Shown in pieces: positions 52,062 to 63,940 of a stretch of 64,000 nucleotides of DNA; position 1 is the first letter of the stretch; every line of letters starts with the position of its first letter. This stretch comes from Harmothoe impar (lineage: Eukaryota > Annelida > Polychaeta > Phyllodocida > Polynoidae): the NCBI GenBank assembly GCA_947462335.1, contig OX381716.1:10674861-10738860 (forward strand), written 5' to 3'. The position numbers and the translations under genes are program-made. Below the pieces are notes generated by a model, which saw only the letters and a program-made list of their open reading frames with translations, was not told the origin of the DNA and ran no database searches.

Positions 52062-52628
52062 TGTAGTTGGTCTAGGCTACTAGTGACTTCATAAGAACAA
52101 CAACCGGACAAAGCACAATTAAGCTTTGATATACGGCGACTTTATTAATTATCGTTCAGATATTATTTCTCTGGGATAACCGTCGGTTACAACAGGGATC
52201 AGAACATGATCATAAATAATACAAGAGAGTAAACAAATTACGGCATAGTGTGTATCAAACCTGGAGTACAGGGAGATGTGTGCCTCAGCATGAACCAAAC
52301 CTGACTGCCTTCTTATGAAGAGCAGCCAACCTTATATATATATATACAGGCCTGTGGGGGTCACATTACAATACCCGCAGCGCCACCTAGAGTTGAATGT
52401 TATGTAAAACGTTATGAAACCTTAATGATCATTTATCGTCGGTAACTTCGGTAACGTCAGTATACAACCGCAGATAATAAATGATGGTATATGTAACGAA
52501 CAGTCGGTCCTCATTAAGGAACGAATGAAACATGTTTTGAACAATAATAGAACGGTGTCATATTCAATCATAACAACCACATAGAAATAGATATATAAAT
52601 AACACAGCAGTCACAGCTGCCCGTTACA
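52062..52628 (-). repeat. Solo LTR of a gypsy relative
   Basis: Starts TGTAGTTGGTCTAGGC and ends CAGCTGCCCGTTACA, aligned along its length with the 547-bp LTRs (e.g. GATATACGGCGACTTTATT, CAAACCTGACTGNCTTC) but clearly diverged. It is inserted at the end of a CCCTCCAAAC MITE (CCAAACAGAACTC resumes at 52632) with no internal retrotransposon sequence. Contains ACCGTCGGT at 52189. Confidence 0.85.
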
Positions 52629-52830
52629 ACTCCAAACAGAACTCAAAAATGACACAAGTTAGAACGTTCATATTTCCCCAGAAACGCACAAGAGTTTTAC
52701 TTGTGCGAATAACCAGAAATTCCATAAGCAGAATAAAGACCTGTATCTCACGAGTATAACTGCAAGAAACGATATTGAATTTGACACAAGAAAATTTCAA
52801 AAAAACGTGCAATATGGAAACTGCAAGTAA
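52629..52830. repeat. MITE remnant, CCCTCCAAAC family
   Basis: CCAAACAGAACTCAAAAATGACAC-type start split by the solo LTR; right end lost. Confidence 0.6.
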
Positions 52831-53214
52831 CGTCTCAGTAAGCAAATTATTCTCTGAATTGAAACTTAATACACTGGAGCACTAGAGCTATAATGGTAGC
52901 CATACTGTAACAGTGGAGAATAATGTAACATGAAATAGTTGATAAAAGGGCCCAAGGGTAAATAATGCAATGCGCGGTAGCTAGGTATAACGTATTCTTG
53001 TAATTGTATCATTTTAACCCAATAAAACACTTTAAAAAAACACATAAGGGCAGTTCCTCACCAAATATCTGTGGAAGTAAGGGTCCAAGGTAGTAAATGT
53101 TTGAGGTAGTGAGGGTTGACTGTTCATATATGTGCCAAATGTATTTTACCAATTAGGGTGTCCTACGGAGCCCCTAAGGGGACATGCTTCTTTTTTTTTT
53201 TTTGGAACCTCATA

Positions 53215-53480
53215 AACCTTGCGCAAACAAAATAAAACTTGCGCAAACAAAATAAAACTTGCGCAAACAAAATGTAAAAACTTGCGCAAACAAAATGTAA
53301 AAACTTGCGCAAACAAAATGTAAAAACTTGCGCAAACAAAATGTAAAAACTTGCGCAAACAAAATGTAAAAACTTGCGCAAACAAAATGTAAAAACTTGC
53401 GCAAACAAAATGTAAAAACTTGCGCATACAAAATGTAAAAACTTGCGCAAACAAAATGTAAAAACTTGCGCAAACAAAAG
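53215..53480. repeat. Tandem array, ACTTGCGCAAACAAAATGTA units (left)
   Basis: About a dozen 20-23-bp units, each with the 8-bp palindrome TTGCGCAA. Long open frames on the - strand (KFLHFVCASFYILFAQV repeats) are produced by the array. A further small cluster lies at 53818-53905. Confidence 0.95.
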
Positions 53481-54522
53481 ATACAGTTGCGCTGATGTGT
53501 ACCCTTCCTGTCACTGTTTACGATTTGTAAATCGGAGCATTATTAATGATTCTAGAGCATAATTACAGGCCTGTGATTATTGACAGTTAAACTGTCAATG
53601 AAGGAATAAAATTCCCTTATTGACAGTTCCAAAAATTGACTTGCCAATAAGAGAAAATTATTCTGTTCTTGCCAGTGCAAACTGTCAAAAAGAGAATTTT
53701 ATTCTGGTGTTAACAGTTGGAACTCTCAATAAGCGCTATCATTTGAACAGCATAATTACATGAATGACAAAATATGAATACATGATTAACAAACTCATTG
53801 GAGGTGAGGTGAAATAGAAACTTGCGCAAACAAAACAGAAACTTGCGCAAACAAAATAGAAACTTGCGCAAATGAAAAAGAAAATTGCGCAAACAAAGTA
53901 TAAGTTGCAGAAGGAAATTAGCTACTTGGCATTTTTTAAGGTTTGTAAATCGGACAATTATTAAGGATTCTACAGCTAATTTAAGTATAAGAAGATCATA
54001 TATGAATCATATATAATACAGGACCTATCATACACTCTTAATCAATTAAGGTTGACCGCTACTCTTAACTTTATATCCATGAAATCTCCTTTTTTCCCCC
54101 AAGGGAAGCTTATATTATTTAGAAATGGAAAATGTAAAAAAAAATGTGGGGGTTCCGAGCTACTTTTTTTTAAAACAGATTTTTGAAAAAGTATTCTCTC
54201 TTTTTTGCCAAAAAATGCAAAAAAAAATGTTTATGTTTTTTTTCTTATTGAACCAATGCCCACATTTATTTTGTATTGCATATGAATAATCCTAGGTTAT
54301 GTCCTTTAATAGGAAAAATAGAATTACGGTCCAATAATGTACCCTTTTATGAAAAAAACATGATGGTTTGGGATGATTATCTGAATTTAATGCATAATTC
54401 TTCAGCAATATCTAAATATCATTGAAAAAAATCCATGAACTTTTTTTTCTATAACTTTAATCTCCTGTAGAATCCTTAATAATTGTCCGATTTACAAACC
54501 GTAAGAAATGGCAGGCAGCTAT

Positions 54523-54702
54523 TTTGTTTGCGCAACTTTTATTTTGTTTGCGCAACTTTTATTTTGTTTGCGCAACTTTTATTTTGTTTGCGCAACTTTT
54601 ATTTTGTTTGCGTAGCTTTTATTTTGTTTGCGCAACTTTTATTTTGTTTGCGCAACTTTTATTTTGTTTGCGCAACTTTTATTTTGTTTGCGCAACTTTC
54701 TG
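54523..54702. repeat. Tandem array, TTGCGCAACTTTTATTTTGT units (right)
   Basis: Nine 20-bp units (one mutated to GCGTAG), opposite in orientation to the left array. Inferred protein frames (NFYFVCATFILFAQL) are repeat artefacts. Confidence 0.95.
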
Positions 54703-55129
54703 GGCTTCCCCCCCCCAAAAAAAAGCATGTCCCCTTAGGGGCTCCGTAGTACCCTCATTGTCAGGGTTGTGTCAGGTGTCATAACATTACATGTTGGTGA
54801 GGCTAACAGTAACACAACTTGGCTAGGTTATCACTAAAGGAGTGGTCATTATTTAGCAGCAGGAGGGGGTTGGTGGATTTGAGGCAGGGGCCTCAAAAAC
54901 GTTGACCTTTCTAGACAGTACGGACTATGACGGCCACGGTATCTTAACATCTCTTACACCACCCTCTTATATAACCTACACTGGGCTCATGGACCTCTCC
55001 TTTTCTCAGTGTGGTCGCCACAGACACTCTGGTGTCAGGTTCCATCATCCTGACTCAGGATAGGGCCCTGCACTCTCATGGTGTATACTGTAGAGGGAAC
55101 AGGAGGCAGAAAATGTCCACCCCTTATTT

Positions 55130-55290
55130 TTAGCAAAAAAGGTGTGCAGAAATACTTGTATCATTAATAACAGATATGTGCCATCTGTATTTTACCAATT
55201 AGGGTATCCTCATTGTCAGGGTTGTGTCAGGTGTGATAACATTACATGTTGGTGAGGCTAACAGTAACAGGACTAACAGGAAGAGACATG
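55130..55290. repeat. Paralogous empty site of the TTGCGCAA transposon
   Basis: Matches both flanks of the transposon: ATATGTGCCATCTGTATTTT...CCAATTAGGG before and TCATTGTCAGGGTTGTGTCA...GGTGAGGCTAACAGTAACA after, joined by a single GTATCC (55204-55209). Confidence 0.85.
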
Positions 55291-55371
55291 TCAGAGTTCA
55301 GGTTGTTATTATAGAGGACTAAATGCATGGTCATTATCTAACGAAAGGGAGGTTGCTAGATTTGAGGCAGG

Positions 55372-55708
55372 CCCTGCAAACAAGATTTCAAGTGGAACTT
55401 GTGCAATCCTCGTGTCAAAATTTCAAAAGGTTTTTAGAAAGTTTCTGGAACACTTTTGGAAATGTTCTTGTGTCTTATTCCGTGTCTTTTCTTATAGTGA
55501 AACCAGAGAAATACAGGTCTTTATTCTGCTTGTGAAATTTCTGGTTATTGCTCAAGTAAAACCGGGAAATGCACGTCACCATTGGACATATCACTAGGTA
55601 CGTTCACTATTCTTAAGAATCTCACGAGCATGTCTTGTGTATACAGCTTATTTTCCAGGAAAAACAAATGTTTCTAACTTGTGTGATTCCTGAGTTCTGT
55701 TTGGAAGG
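55372..55708. repeat. MITE, CCCTCCAAAC family
   Basis: CCCTGCAAACAAGATTTCAA ... GAGTTCTGTTTGGAAGG; long sub-type, reverse orientation. Confidence 0.75.
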
Positions 55709-56140
55709 GGGGCTCCAGGCTTTGCATATAATTGCTAAGATGTGTAGCTATAATTGTATCTAGAAACCTGGATTTCTTTATCATTATAATAGTTGATGAC
55801 AAATGCTAGATCTATATGTTATCTATACAGATAAACATCAACACAAGCGTTGCTTACAGAGGATATGCATCATATTTACTCATTTTCTTTTTGTAAATTT
55901 GATATTCCAGTGGTCTCGAGTAAGCACATCACTAACAAAAAGTCAAATTGCATAGCGGAGAAATCTTCCTTGTCCCTGACTTCAAGCAGTATTAGTATAG
56001 CATTCCCACATGGCTATAGACCAATGCAGCAAGAAAGGGTCACTTTTTCAGAAAAGTTGTTGATAAAGATTTAGAAAATGTCTGGGGTGCAACTGACAAA
56101 TACATAAATGTAACCTAGAAATCCTGCATTTCTATGTAGT

Positions 56141-56610
56141 GTATATGTCAGGCGCAGAAAAGGAACCAGCCCAATTCCGGAATTGCCCCTGTACAATTCC
56201 GGAACTGCGCAGAGCAATTCCGGAATTGCACCATAGTTAGATTGCACAGTATCAGAACTCCTCTCTCTTTTTATTGTAGCTACAGATATAGAATATAAAT
56301 ATATATTTCAGCTATGTTTGAGGATACTGTACTGCATCTTGGAGGTGTGAAAATAGTCAGGGAGAACCCACATGCATGTCACACCTGTATGTAGCTGTGA
56401 ATAAGGTGTGGCAGAAATGCATCTGCTGTGATAAAACATTGGGCCTTTGGCTGCCTGGGCCTGAAATGATACAAAATAACCTCCTTGCAAATACATTTCT
56501 TGCCCTACCTTTTCTGTTTGAGGGGTATACTGATATATTTTATAATATATTTTATGTTCATGTAGGAGTTCCGATATTGCGCAAATTCCGATATTGCGCG
56601 TGACATATAC
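56141..56610. repeat. Possible MITE with GTATATGTCA(G/C)GCGC ends and AATTCCGGAATTG repeats
   Basis: Left GTATATGTCAGGCGC; right GCGCGTGACATATAC. Near the left end the 14-bp palindrome CAATTCCGGAATTG occurs at 56172 and 56215 with a variant between. Near the right end TTCCGATATTGCGC is directly repeated. No coding capacity. Confidence 0.55.
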
Positions 56611-57163
56611 ATTATTTGAGAGATAGTTATCCTGTGAATCCCCTGATATGAGATGTTCACAAATGTAGCAATGACAGACAATGTTATTAGGATTCTGCTA
56701 ATATCAATGTAAACGCAACTTTATCATGAAAAAGTCACCTTTTCTTGCTACATTGGTCCTTAGAACTGCAATGACAAAGTAGCGCGGGTGACTCTGGTCT
56801 CTGTCCATGACACACAACAGGAAGTAGATTCTGTAAGGTGTCATGTGACCCCCGTACAGACCCATAACGAGGCTAATTGTAGAGATACGTGGCAGCTTAC
56901 CGCCCATACACACACAACTCAGCCTGCTGCTGCTGCCACCACAATGCTACTGGTATTTATATAAATTTGATTTATCTGACTTTGTTCTACATTCTAGCTT
57001 AAGATGTTCAAGAGACATATATCATTTAAGCAATGAGGAAAATCACTTGTTGTATCCATTGTCAGAAACATATTTAGGCCTAGACATGGAATCAAGCCCA
57101 CAGTTATTAACAGGGGAATAAGGGGAGGAAACACTGTACATACATAAATGTGGTGTATACATA

Positions 57164-57475
57164 CCCTGCAAACAATATCTCAAGCGGAACTTGTGCCATT
57201 CTCGTGTCATTACTCATTTTTGGAACGTTTCGGGAACGTTTTTGAAATGTTCTCGTGTCATATCTGCTGTAATTTTTTGTAGGGAAACTCGTATTGAAAA
57301 AACATTTTCATTCTAATAGCAGAAGTTCTTGTTATTTGCATGAGTAAAACTCAGGAAATACACATCACCATTGAACATGTCAATAGGAATATTCACTATT
57401 CTTGCATATCTCCCATGTCTATCTTTCGAATACAACTTATGCATTTCCCTGGAAATACACACATTTCTAACCTGT
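57164..57475. repeat. MITE, CCCTCCAAAC family
   Basis: TA-flanked CCCTGCAAACAATATCTCAA; right end eroded near CACATTTCTAACCTG. Confidence 0.65.
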
Positions 57476-57727
57476 ATTATATAAGTATGAAGAGTATGAA
57501 GAAATTGAGAAATGAGTGGGTGTCTGTAGATATTATTCTTTTCTAAGATACAGCTCGTATCGGATGTATTTGTAATTTGATACAGAATGCATTTTGAGTA
57601 AATGATCTGAGTTCTATATTGGGAGAGGGTATTAGAAAGCCAAGATGTGGTACAGATTTAGGGGATGTAGATGATGATTTTCCAAACATCTTCTGCTCAG
57701 AACCTGAGACACGTTGTCTTCACTACG

Positions 57728-57950
57728 GTAAAACTTCACGTATAAGCCTTACTTGCGTATAACCCGCACACTGACTTTGGGCCAATCCTATAAGCCACAC
57801 CAGAGATCTGATTATGGTGACATTTAGTACTGTACCATAGTTGCTAAAACCCTCATATAAGCCGCACCCTGACCCTGGGTCGATCCTATAAACCGCACCG
57901 CCCCTCTGAATTGTGTACTAGCCGTGGCGTATAGGCGAGGTTTTACAACA
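57728..57950. repeat. Interspersed repeat, AAGCCG family
   Basis: GGTAAAACTTCACGTATAAG ... GGCGTATAGGCGAGGTTTTA; inverted ends and internal GGCCAATCCTATAAGCC match the copy at 5328. Confidence 0.65.
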
Positions 57951-58158
57951 TAATCAAATTGAACCAGCTTCTATCTCAGGTGTCAGCTGAGGCCATATTG
58001 ACCAAATGGGACGCGTAATCAGGTTTCTGCGGGCGAAACATAGTGATTCTTATAGAGGATTAAAGCATCACTGAGAATGAGCTTATATGGGAGGGTCTGA
58101 TATGGTCTTATGCAATAAATTTATATGCAGCCCAGATAGATGACAGGTGCATGATGGT

Positions 58159-58406
58159 GGCTGAGTCTCACGAGATAAGGCCAACGTGAAAGTCTTTGAC
58201 CGGGTGCCATCTTTGACCAGCGTGATAAATGGGCTACTAATTACTAAATTGAAATGTTATAACGTCCATTAACCTTTTCAGCCCAGTTTTATCTCAATCT
58301 GCCTTAAATAGACCATTTTCTATCCAGCCAGTCAAAGATGGCACCCGGTCAAAGATGGCACCCAGTCAAAAACCTTCACATTGGCCCGATCTCGTGAGAC
58401 ACAGCC
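58159..58406. repeat. GGCTGTGTCTCAC family, copy D
   Basis: GGCTGAGTCTCACGAGAT ... ATCTCGTGAGACACAGCC, flanked by TGGT on both sides (58155-58158, 58407-58410). Short inverted arrays of GACCGGGTGCCATCTTT. Confidence 0.85.
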
Positions 58407-58410
58407 TGGT

Positions 58411-59299
58411 ACAGATATAGGGCTATACCGGGATCGGACTTGTTCCCGCAACCACTCTGTATACACTGACACCAGCAATCTCGTGAGACCTTGGTTCTGC
58501 TCTCGTATTGTAGCCTGTTCCCCGGAAGCTATGGTGTGTGACTGACTGGTCACTGCCTAAGTCTCACGATAGATTGCGAGCTCAGAACTAACATGGCCGC
58601 CCATACGGAGAAACCAGAGTCATCGCTATATAACAGGTGACAAACTCCCTGCAGGAGCCACCATGCCAACATCTTTAGCTTGAAATCTGAGACATACAGC
58701 CTCTGGTGTGGTTGTAATATCTAGTTAGCCCAGGGTTTAGGTCAAGCGTTACCCTAAGCCATAATGAACAAATGGGCCGGTTTAGGTTTACCGCATCACC
58801 GGTGTCCAGCAGTGCAGGCCCCGTAATGATATAACGGCAGCAAGGTTGGGGCTGCTTACCAAATCTCTGACACAGGGATCCCAAAAAGCAAACAACTATA
58901 AGAGAGTCAACTGGCCACTAGTAAACATAACTGTGTTATAAGAACGTAATTTTACTACGCAATTATAACATCTTATGTGTACGGGTTGCTTAACGTTATC
59001 AAACGTATATAAATGTTATTAAAGGCATATAAATGTTATGTGAACGCTATTTTCAGGTTTATTAAACATTAGTACCACGTATATTTACGTAATGTAAATG
59101 TTATTATGCGGGTTTGAATCCTGTAATAAGCAACTCAATTCAACTTAACAAAAATGTGTTGCTAGTTACAGGATTCGAACCCACATGTAAATAATATAGT
59201 AATGCTAAAGAAAGAATAATGTGATATTCAAAGACGATTTTTCGTTTATATGTGGCTATAGTTATCCCTTGAAGATAAATTCATTGGCACCATAGCAAT
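58411..59299. other. No gene seen; short B-box-like inverted pair
   Basis: About 59105-59190 holds GCGGGTTTGAATCCTGTAA and, inverted, TTACAGGATTCGAACCCAC, two opposed Pol III B-box-like words. Otherwise AT-rich non-coding. Confidence 0.4.
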
Positions 59300-59310
59300 G
59301 TAATCAGCAA

Positions 59311-59370
59311 TGAGATTCGATCCCTTGACCTTTCATGTTAGGTTTCCAAACACTAACCCACTGGGCTACC
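59311..59370 (-). repeat. tRNA-derived SINE-like sequence
   Basis: On the - strand GGTAGCCCAGTGGGTTAG (A box) is followed ~35 bp later by GGGATCGAATCTC (B box), the spacing of tRNA genes and tRNA-derived SINEs. No complete cloverleaf or acceptor stem is evident, so it is not called a tRNA gene. Confidence 0.5.
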
Positions 59371-59447
59371 TTGGCCTATATGAATGGGAATCTTTAGAAA
59401 GGCCCATACTAGGAAACTTGGGCAACTACACTAGATAACACAAGTCA

Positions 59448-59725
59448 GATCCTTCCAAAGGAAGGCTCTGGTAACAGCCAAATGACCTTGACCTTGGGAT
59501 TTTGCTGGTTCTGGGCAACCCCTGCTGGTAGCCTGGAACCAGTGGACAGGAACAGGAAATGGAACTAGAAAGTCTGATGGTAAAATACAGTAAAACTACC
59601 ATCATACATTCTGGTTCCTGTCCACTGGTTCCAGGCTACCAGCAGGAGTTGCCCAGACCCAGCAAAATCCCAAGGTCAAGGTCATTTGGCTGTTACCAGA
59701 GCCTTCTTTCGGAAGGATTTGGGAA
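59448..59725. repeat. Foldback with ~105-bp arms
   Basis: GATCCTTCCAAAGGAAGGCT...CCAAATGACCTTGACCTTGG...CAGTGGACAGGAACAGG is mirrored at 59611-59725 with few differences, around a ~55-bp centre. Only one copy seen. Confidence 0.8.
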
Positions 59726-60333
59726 CGAGAGTACTTCAACCAGGACCCAGAGTGGTCGCTTGTGCTTAGGCTCGTCATACCCTTACAATTGGACGTGTAT
59801 TTAACATAGTAAAATTACATCACTCAAACCTAAAAATAACATTGAACGTTCAGTAACGTAAGTGTGTTTACTGGGCCATTGCTCTCCGCCAGAGGCCCAC
59901 TAGTCAATTACTACCCTTCTGAAGCCCCTCTCGTGGATGAAGTGTATAGTCTACATACAATCTACATTCAAACATCACGGGGCTCATTCACTTTCTCAGG
60001 GACAGCATGATGGATAAATGCAGCTCTAGTGTGTTGTTTTGCAAAGGCTGCATCTCTGCATCATGATGACCCTACCGGGGTAAAACACATCGGAGGAATC
60101 GCAAAGTGCATGAAGCATTGGTGAAACAGTTGTCAGGGTTGAAATTGTGCAAAAGTAGCATGATGCAGTAAAGCACTTTAGGTTCTTAAAGGGTGAATTG
60201 AGTGCCACACCCAGTAAGCCTTATTCATCCTGCAGTTCCTCCCAGGATACCCTCCAGGCTCTACCTCCCCAACCCAGCTCCCTAAGCTACCTCCCAGTGG
60301 GCACAAAATCCAGCTCAACATGAAAATACGGGA
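59726..60333. other. No gene seen
   Basis: Contains GCATCATG repeat units and, at about 60205-60300, a second copy of the CACACCCAGTAAGCCTTATT segment found in inverted-repeat arm B (61050-61150). Confidence 0.4.
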
Positions 60334-60844
60334 TAGCTCTCCCAGGTGAGAGGACAAACGTTTAGAGCGTTATCTTAATCTTAAATTTTAATATCTTAAT
60401 TCAGTGTCTTATTATTGGGCAGCGGTGTATTGTATTGAGGCACTGCCAGTATCTTATATCTTAAATCTTAATCCAGTATCTTAAAATCGGGCAATAATAC
60501 TTTTAAGATAGCCTAAGGTAAGTCTTAAGATGGGATTAAGATTTAGTTTAAGATAGGATTGAAATAGAAGATAAAGAATTAAGATAGTTTAAGATAGGAT
60601 TGAAATAGTAGAAAAAGGAAGGAAAAAATGGGGGTTGGGGGGCAGAGCCAACCATTACATACTAGATAGTAATAGTAATGCTTTTAAGATAGTCCAAGAT
60701 AAGTCTTAAGATGGGATTAAGATACTTCAAAATAGGTTTGAAATTCAGCTACTAAAAAAGTCAAGACAAATAAGATCATCTTAATAGTCTGATTAAGATA
60801 ACGCTTTAAACGTTAGTCCTCTCACCTGGGAGACCTATCCCGTG
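60334..60844. repeat. Foldback/MITE with GGGATAGCTCTC termini, copy 2
   Basis: GGGATAGCTCTCCCAGGTGA ... TCACCTGGGAGACCTATCCC; interior of TTAAGAT and TCTTAATC repeats as in 5721-6397. Confidence 0.75.
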
Positions 60845-61034
60845 CGTGCGCTTAACATGGAATAAACATTGAAATAACATTGAAATAGCATTGACAGTCA
60901 TTTATCAATGTTGACTCAACGTTCTGTGCCCGCTGGGCTATTCATATATCCATACTGTCCGAAACAGTCACTTCTTAGGCAAGTCTTACTCATTAATTGT
61001 GTAAAGTACTTTGCAGTTCTTAAAGGGTTAAATG

Positions 61035-63940
61035 AGCCCCGGTCTGGTCCTTACGGTGCCACACCCACTAAGCCTTATTCATCGTGCAGTGCCTCCAAGG
61101 ACACCAACCAGGCTCTACCTCCCCAACCCAGCTCCCTAAGCTCCCCTTCTATAGATCCATAGTGCCAGAAATGGTGACTTATTAGGCAAGACTTACTCAT
61201 TAATTTCTATGTGGAATTACAAACAGAACAGAGCAGCATACAGGATAGTTGGGTCAGTTTAGTCTGTGCTGTTAGATTTAAAGCTGGGCCATCAGGGAAT
61301 AAGTTCAACATTTTCCATACATGGACCAAAATAACAGTTCCACCAGTGGGAAGCAGTGTTTGGACAGGGGACCATGAGCATTGTCCAGCTACAACATATT
61401 CACCCTATCTTGTGCCTGTAAGAGCTTAGCTACAAGCCCTTAAGAGCCCTCTTGTGAATCAAAACTGAACTATATCCAAAAGTGGCATGGCTGGGCTGTT
61501 GCTGTTGACTCTGACTGATATTGAATTTTCATTATTTGTCATCATAAAATGGGCAGTTATCAACGTCACTTCAAGCTATAGGAATTGGAGGTGAATCTCA
61601 CCTTGGTCTGTGTCACACATTCGGTCTAGCAACAGGGTCATCCACCTGTCCCCTTGGACGGTACCAGCACAAGCTATAGGAATTGAATCTACCTAAATCC
61701 CTATTTTTCAAATAGATGAATCTACCTGAATCCCTATCCTTTTCAAAAAACAGATACAAAGAGAGATAAATGAACTGATGAAAATAATTTCAGCATTTAT
61801 CATTCAAGGTAGCTAATGGGCGAGCCATTTCAAATTGTTGGAAATTGGGGGGAATGCAAAAAAAGGATAAATAAGTGGGTACTAGTTATTAGCAAGAGTG
61901 CCACTTTCAGGTTAAATGTGGGACAATGACTTTTTGGTTGAAGCCAACAAAATCTGCATATCATTAGTTAGCTGTCAATTAAGAGCAGGCTAGGATGATG
62001 ATGAAGATGCTCTCTGACAGCCCATTGTAAGGATTCTTCCAGACAGGGAATAAAACCCTGGCAGACTTTTATCTGGTTACAACATCCTGTTTATCATTGG
62101 ACCAATGAAGGCATCCCCAATAGGGAGGCCCTTAACGTCATCTGGAGGCTGTTATGATGAATCTTTGTATTGTTGTATAGGCTAGTCATGATGTTTAACC
62201 CTTTAAAGCTGGGCCATCAGGGAATAAGTTCAGCATTTTCCATACATGGACCAAAATAACAGTTCCACCAGGGGGAAGCAGTGTTTGGACAGGGGACCAT
62301 GAGCATTGTCCAGCTACAACATATTCACCCTATTGTGTGCCTGTAAGAGCTTAGCTACAAGCCCTTAAGAGCCCTCTTCTGAAACAAAACTGAACTATAT
62401 CCAAAAGTGCTTTTGGCCTCACTTCAACCATGACGGTCAAGCTTTAAGTACAGTGTGATGCATTAATGCATCATGCCTTGGTCACCATGATGCACTGGTG
62501 AGTAAGTCACCAGAGCTGCATTCAAGCTTCATGCCGACCCTATTGGGTTGATACGCCTCTGAAGGGTTGGTATGATGCACCAATGCATCATGACAACAAA
62601 TGTCATCTCTTAGAAACATTCATCCTTACAGGGTTAAACAAATGAGTCCTCAAATAGATGCCGGTAGTCGCTTAGATATTTCTGTTTATGCCCTAGATGT
62701 TGGACAGTACTTTGTCCACTAGAATATGATTGAAATAAAAGAATCTGCCTCATATATCAGATGAGGTTATTAGGCAGGTTGTTCTCATATATCGACATGT
62801 CCTAAATCCTCATTATTATTTGTTACCAAAACCAGGGTTAAAATTAACGTGACAGTTGTTGAAACATCCAACACTGTAAGAGAAATTTAATCTGGCCAAA
62901 TCCCCATCCTTTTTAATAAGTCGACATAATGTTTCTCTTTAATTACACATACAAAGAGAGATGAATTTAAATAAGAAGAAGGCATTAAATTGTTGAGACC
63001 CCTGCAAGCTGAACTCGTGCCATTCTTGAGTCGTGATTCCCAGGAGATTTTTTAATGTTTTGTGAGCGTTTTGTGGCATATTCCCGGAAATTTCTTGTTT
63101 TTTTAACATGTTTTTTTATTGAGATTGAGATTCAGTTCCCAAGTTCATTTTGGGAATAGGACACATTCACAATTCTTGAGAATATCTCGTGTCTTTCTTG
63201 TGTTATGGTGACCTCCCTGGATTCTCCCCAGTTGTGAACATTGAATTCGTGAGTTCTGTTTGGAGGGACCCTTCAATTGACACTATCACCTAAGGTGCAC
63301 AACTACATTTTCTAGAAGCGTTCCCACATAGTAGTTGTTGGCTAGCATGGCACTTTGAGGTTATGTTAACCAATGTAGGTGTTATTCCCAGCTACTCTCA
63401 GGATAGAACTCACAGAGGATAAGCTGTCAGCTCACTTGAGCCAACAAAATATATATGCTAGGATTTTGGTTAGCTAATTAGAATAAGACTGATGGAGAGG
63501 GTCCCTGTGTCTGTGCAGTCCGAGGGGACCGGAAGATGAGGACAGGTGTGGTCGACCCTGTTGCTAGACCGGTTTCAAGACGTTGGTCTTTTGGTTAATT
63601 TCCATGGTTGTGTCTTCTGTCCATCTCTTCCACCCAAGTAATGAAATTAATGGATCCTCCACTTAAATTCTCCCCAGACCCATGTATGGAGGATACCCTG
63701 TAATGGTCTGTTTCTAACCCTGGGTGTGGTGCCGTACTACTAATGACTTGCTGACCACAAAGCCCCCTGACCACCGCTACATCTGTACGGCCCACGTGTC
63801 TGAGCCCCGGGATGTCTGTCCGGATCCTAGCCCAGACCCACTTAACATGAAGCACACTTAGCCCTTTAAAGACTGCATACTGCTTTAATGCATCAGGCCC
63901 TTGGTCAGCTTGCAGACCTAGTGAGTAACGTGCCGGACAC
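61035..63940. repeat. Large inverted repeat, arm B
   Basis: Reverse complement of 42110-44640. Slightly longer because a ~210-bp segment (AAAGCTGGGCCATCAGGGAA ... AACTATATCCAAAAGTG) is inserted twice in direct orientation (61275-61485, 62210-62415) and is absent from arm A. Includes the CCCTCCAAAC MITE at 63000-63267. Confidence 0.8.
63000..63267. repeat. MITE, CCCTCCAAAC family (within arm B)
   Basis: CCCTGCAAGCTGAACTCGTG ... GTGAGTTCTGTTTGGAGGG; counterpart of 42832-43087. Confidence 0.7.

Larger units (their letters stand above)
53164..54748. mobile_element. Non-autonomous DNA transposon with TTGCGCAA arrays
   Basis: 1585 bp with inverted ends TACGGAGCCCCTAAGGGGAC / GTCCCCTTAGGGGCTCCGTA. 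Flanks GTGTCC (53158-53163) and GTACCC (54749-54754) fit a 6-bp duplication of GTATCC, which is present once in a paralogous empty site at 55204-55209. Subterminal arrays of a palindrome-bearing repeat occur at both ends in opposite orientation; the middle is AT-rich and non-coding. Superfamily not assigned. Confidence 0.85.

Noticed and set aside
53146..53514. CRISPR-like regular repeats and long open frames at 53.2 and 54.5 kb
   Set aside because: Units are contiguous tandem repeats without unique spacers, in a eukaryotic DNA transposon; the frames are produced by the repeat period.
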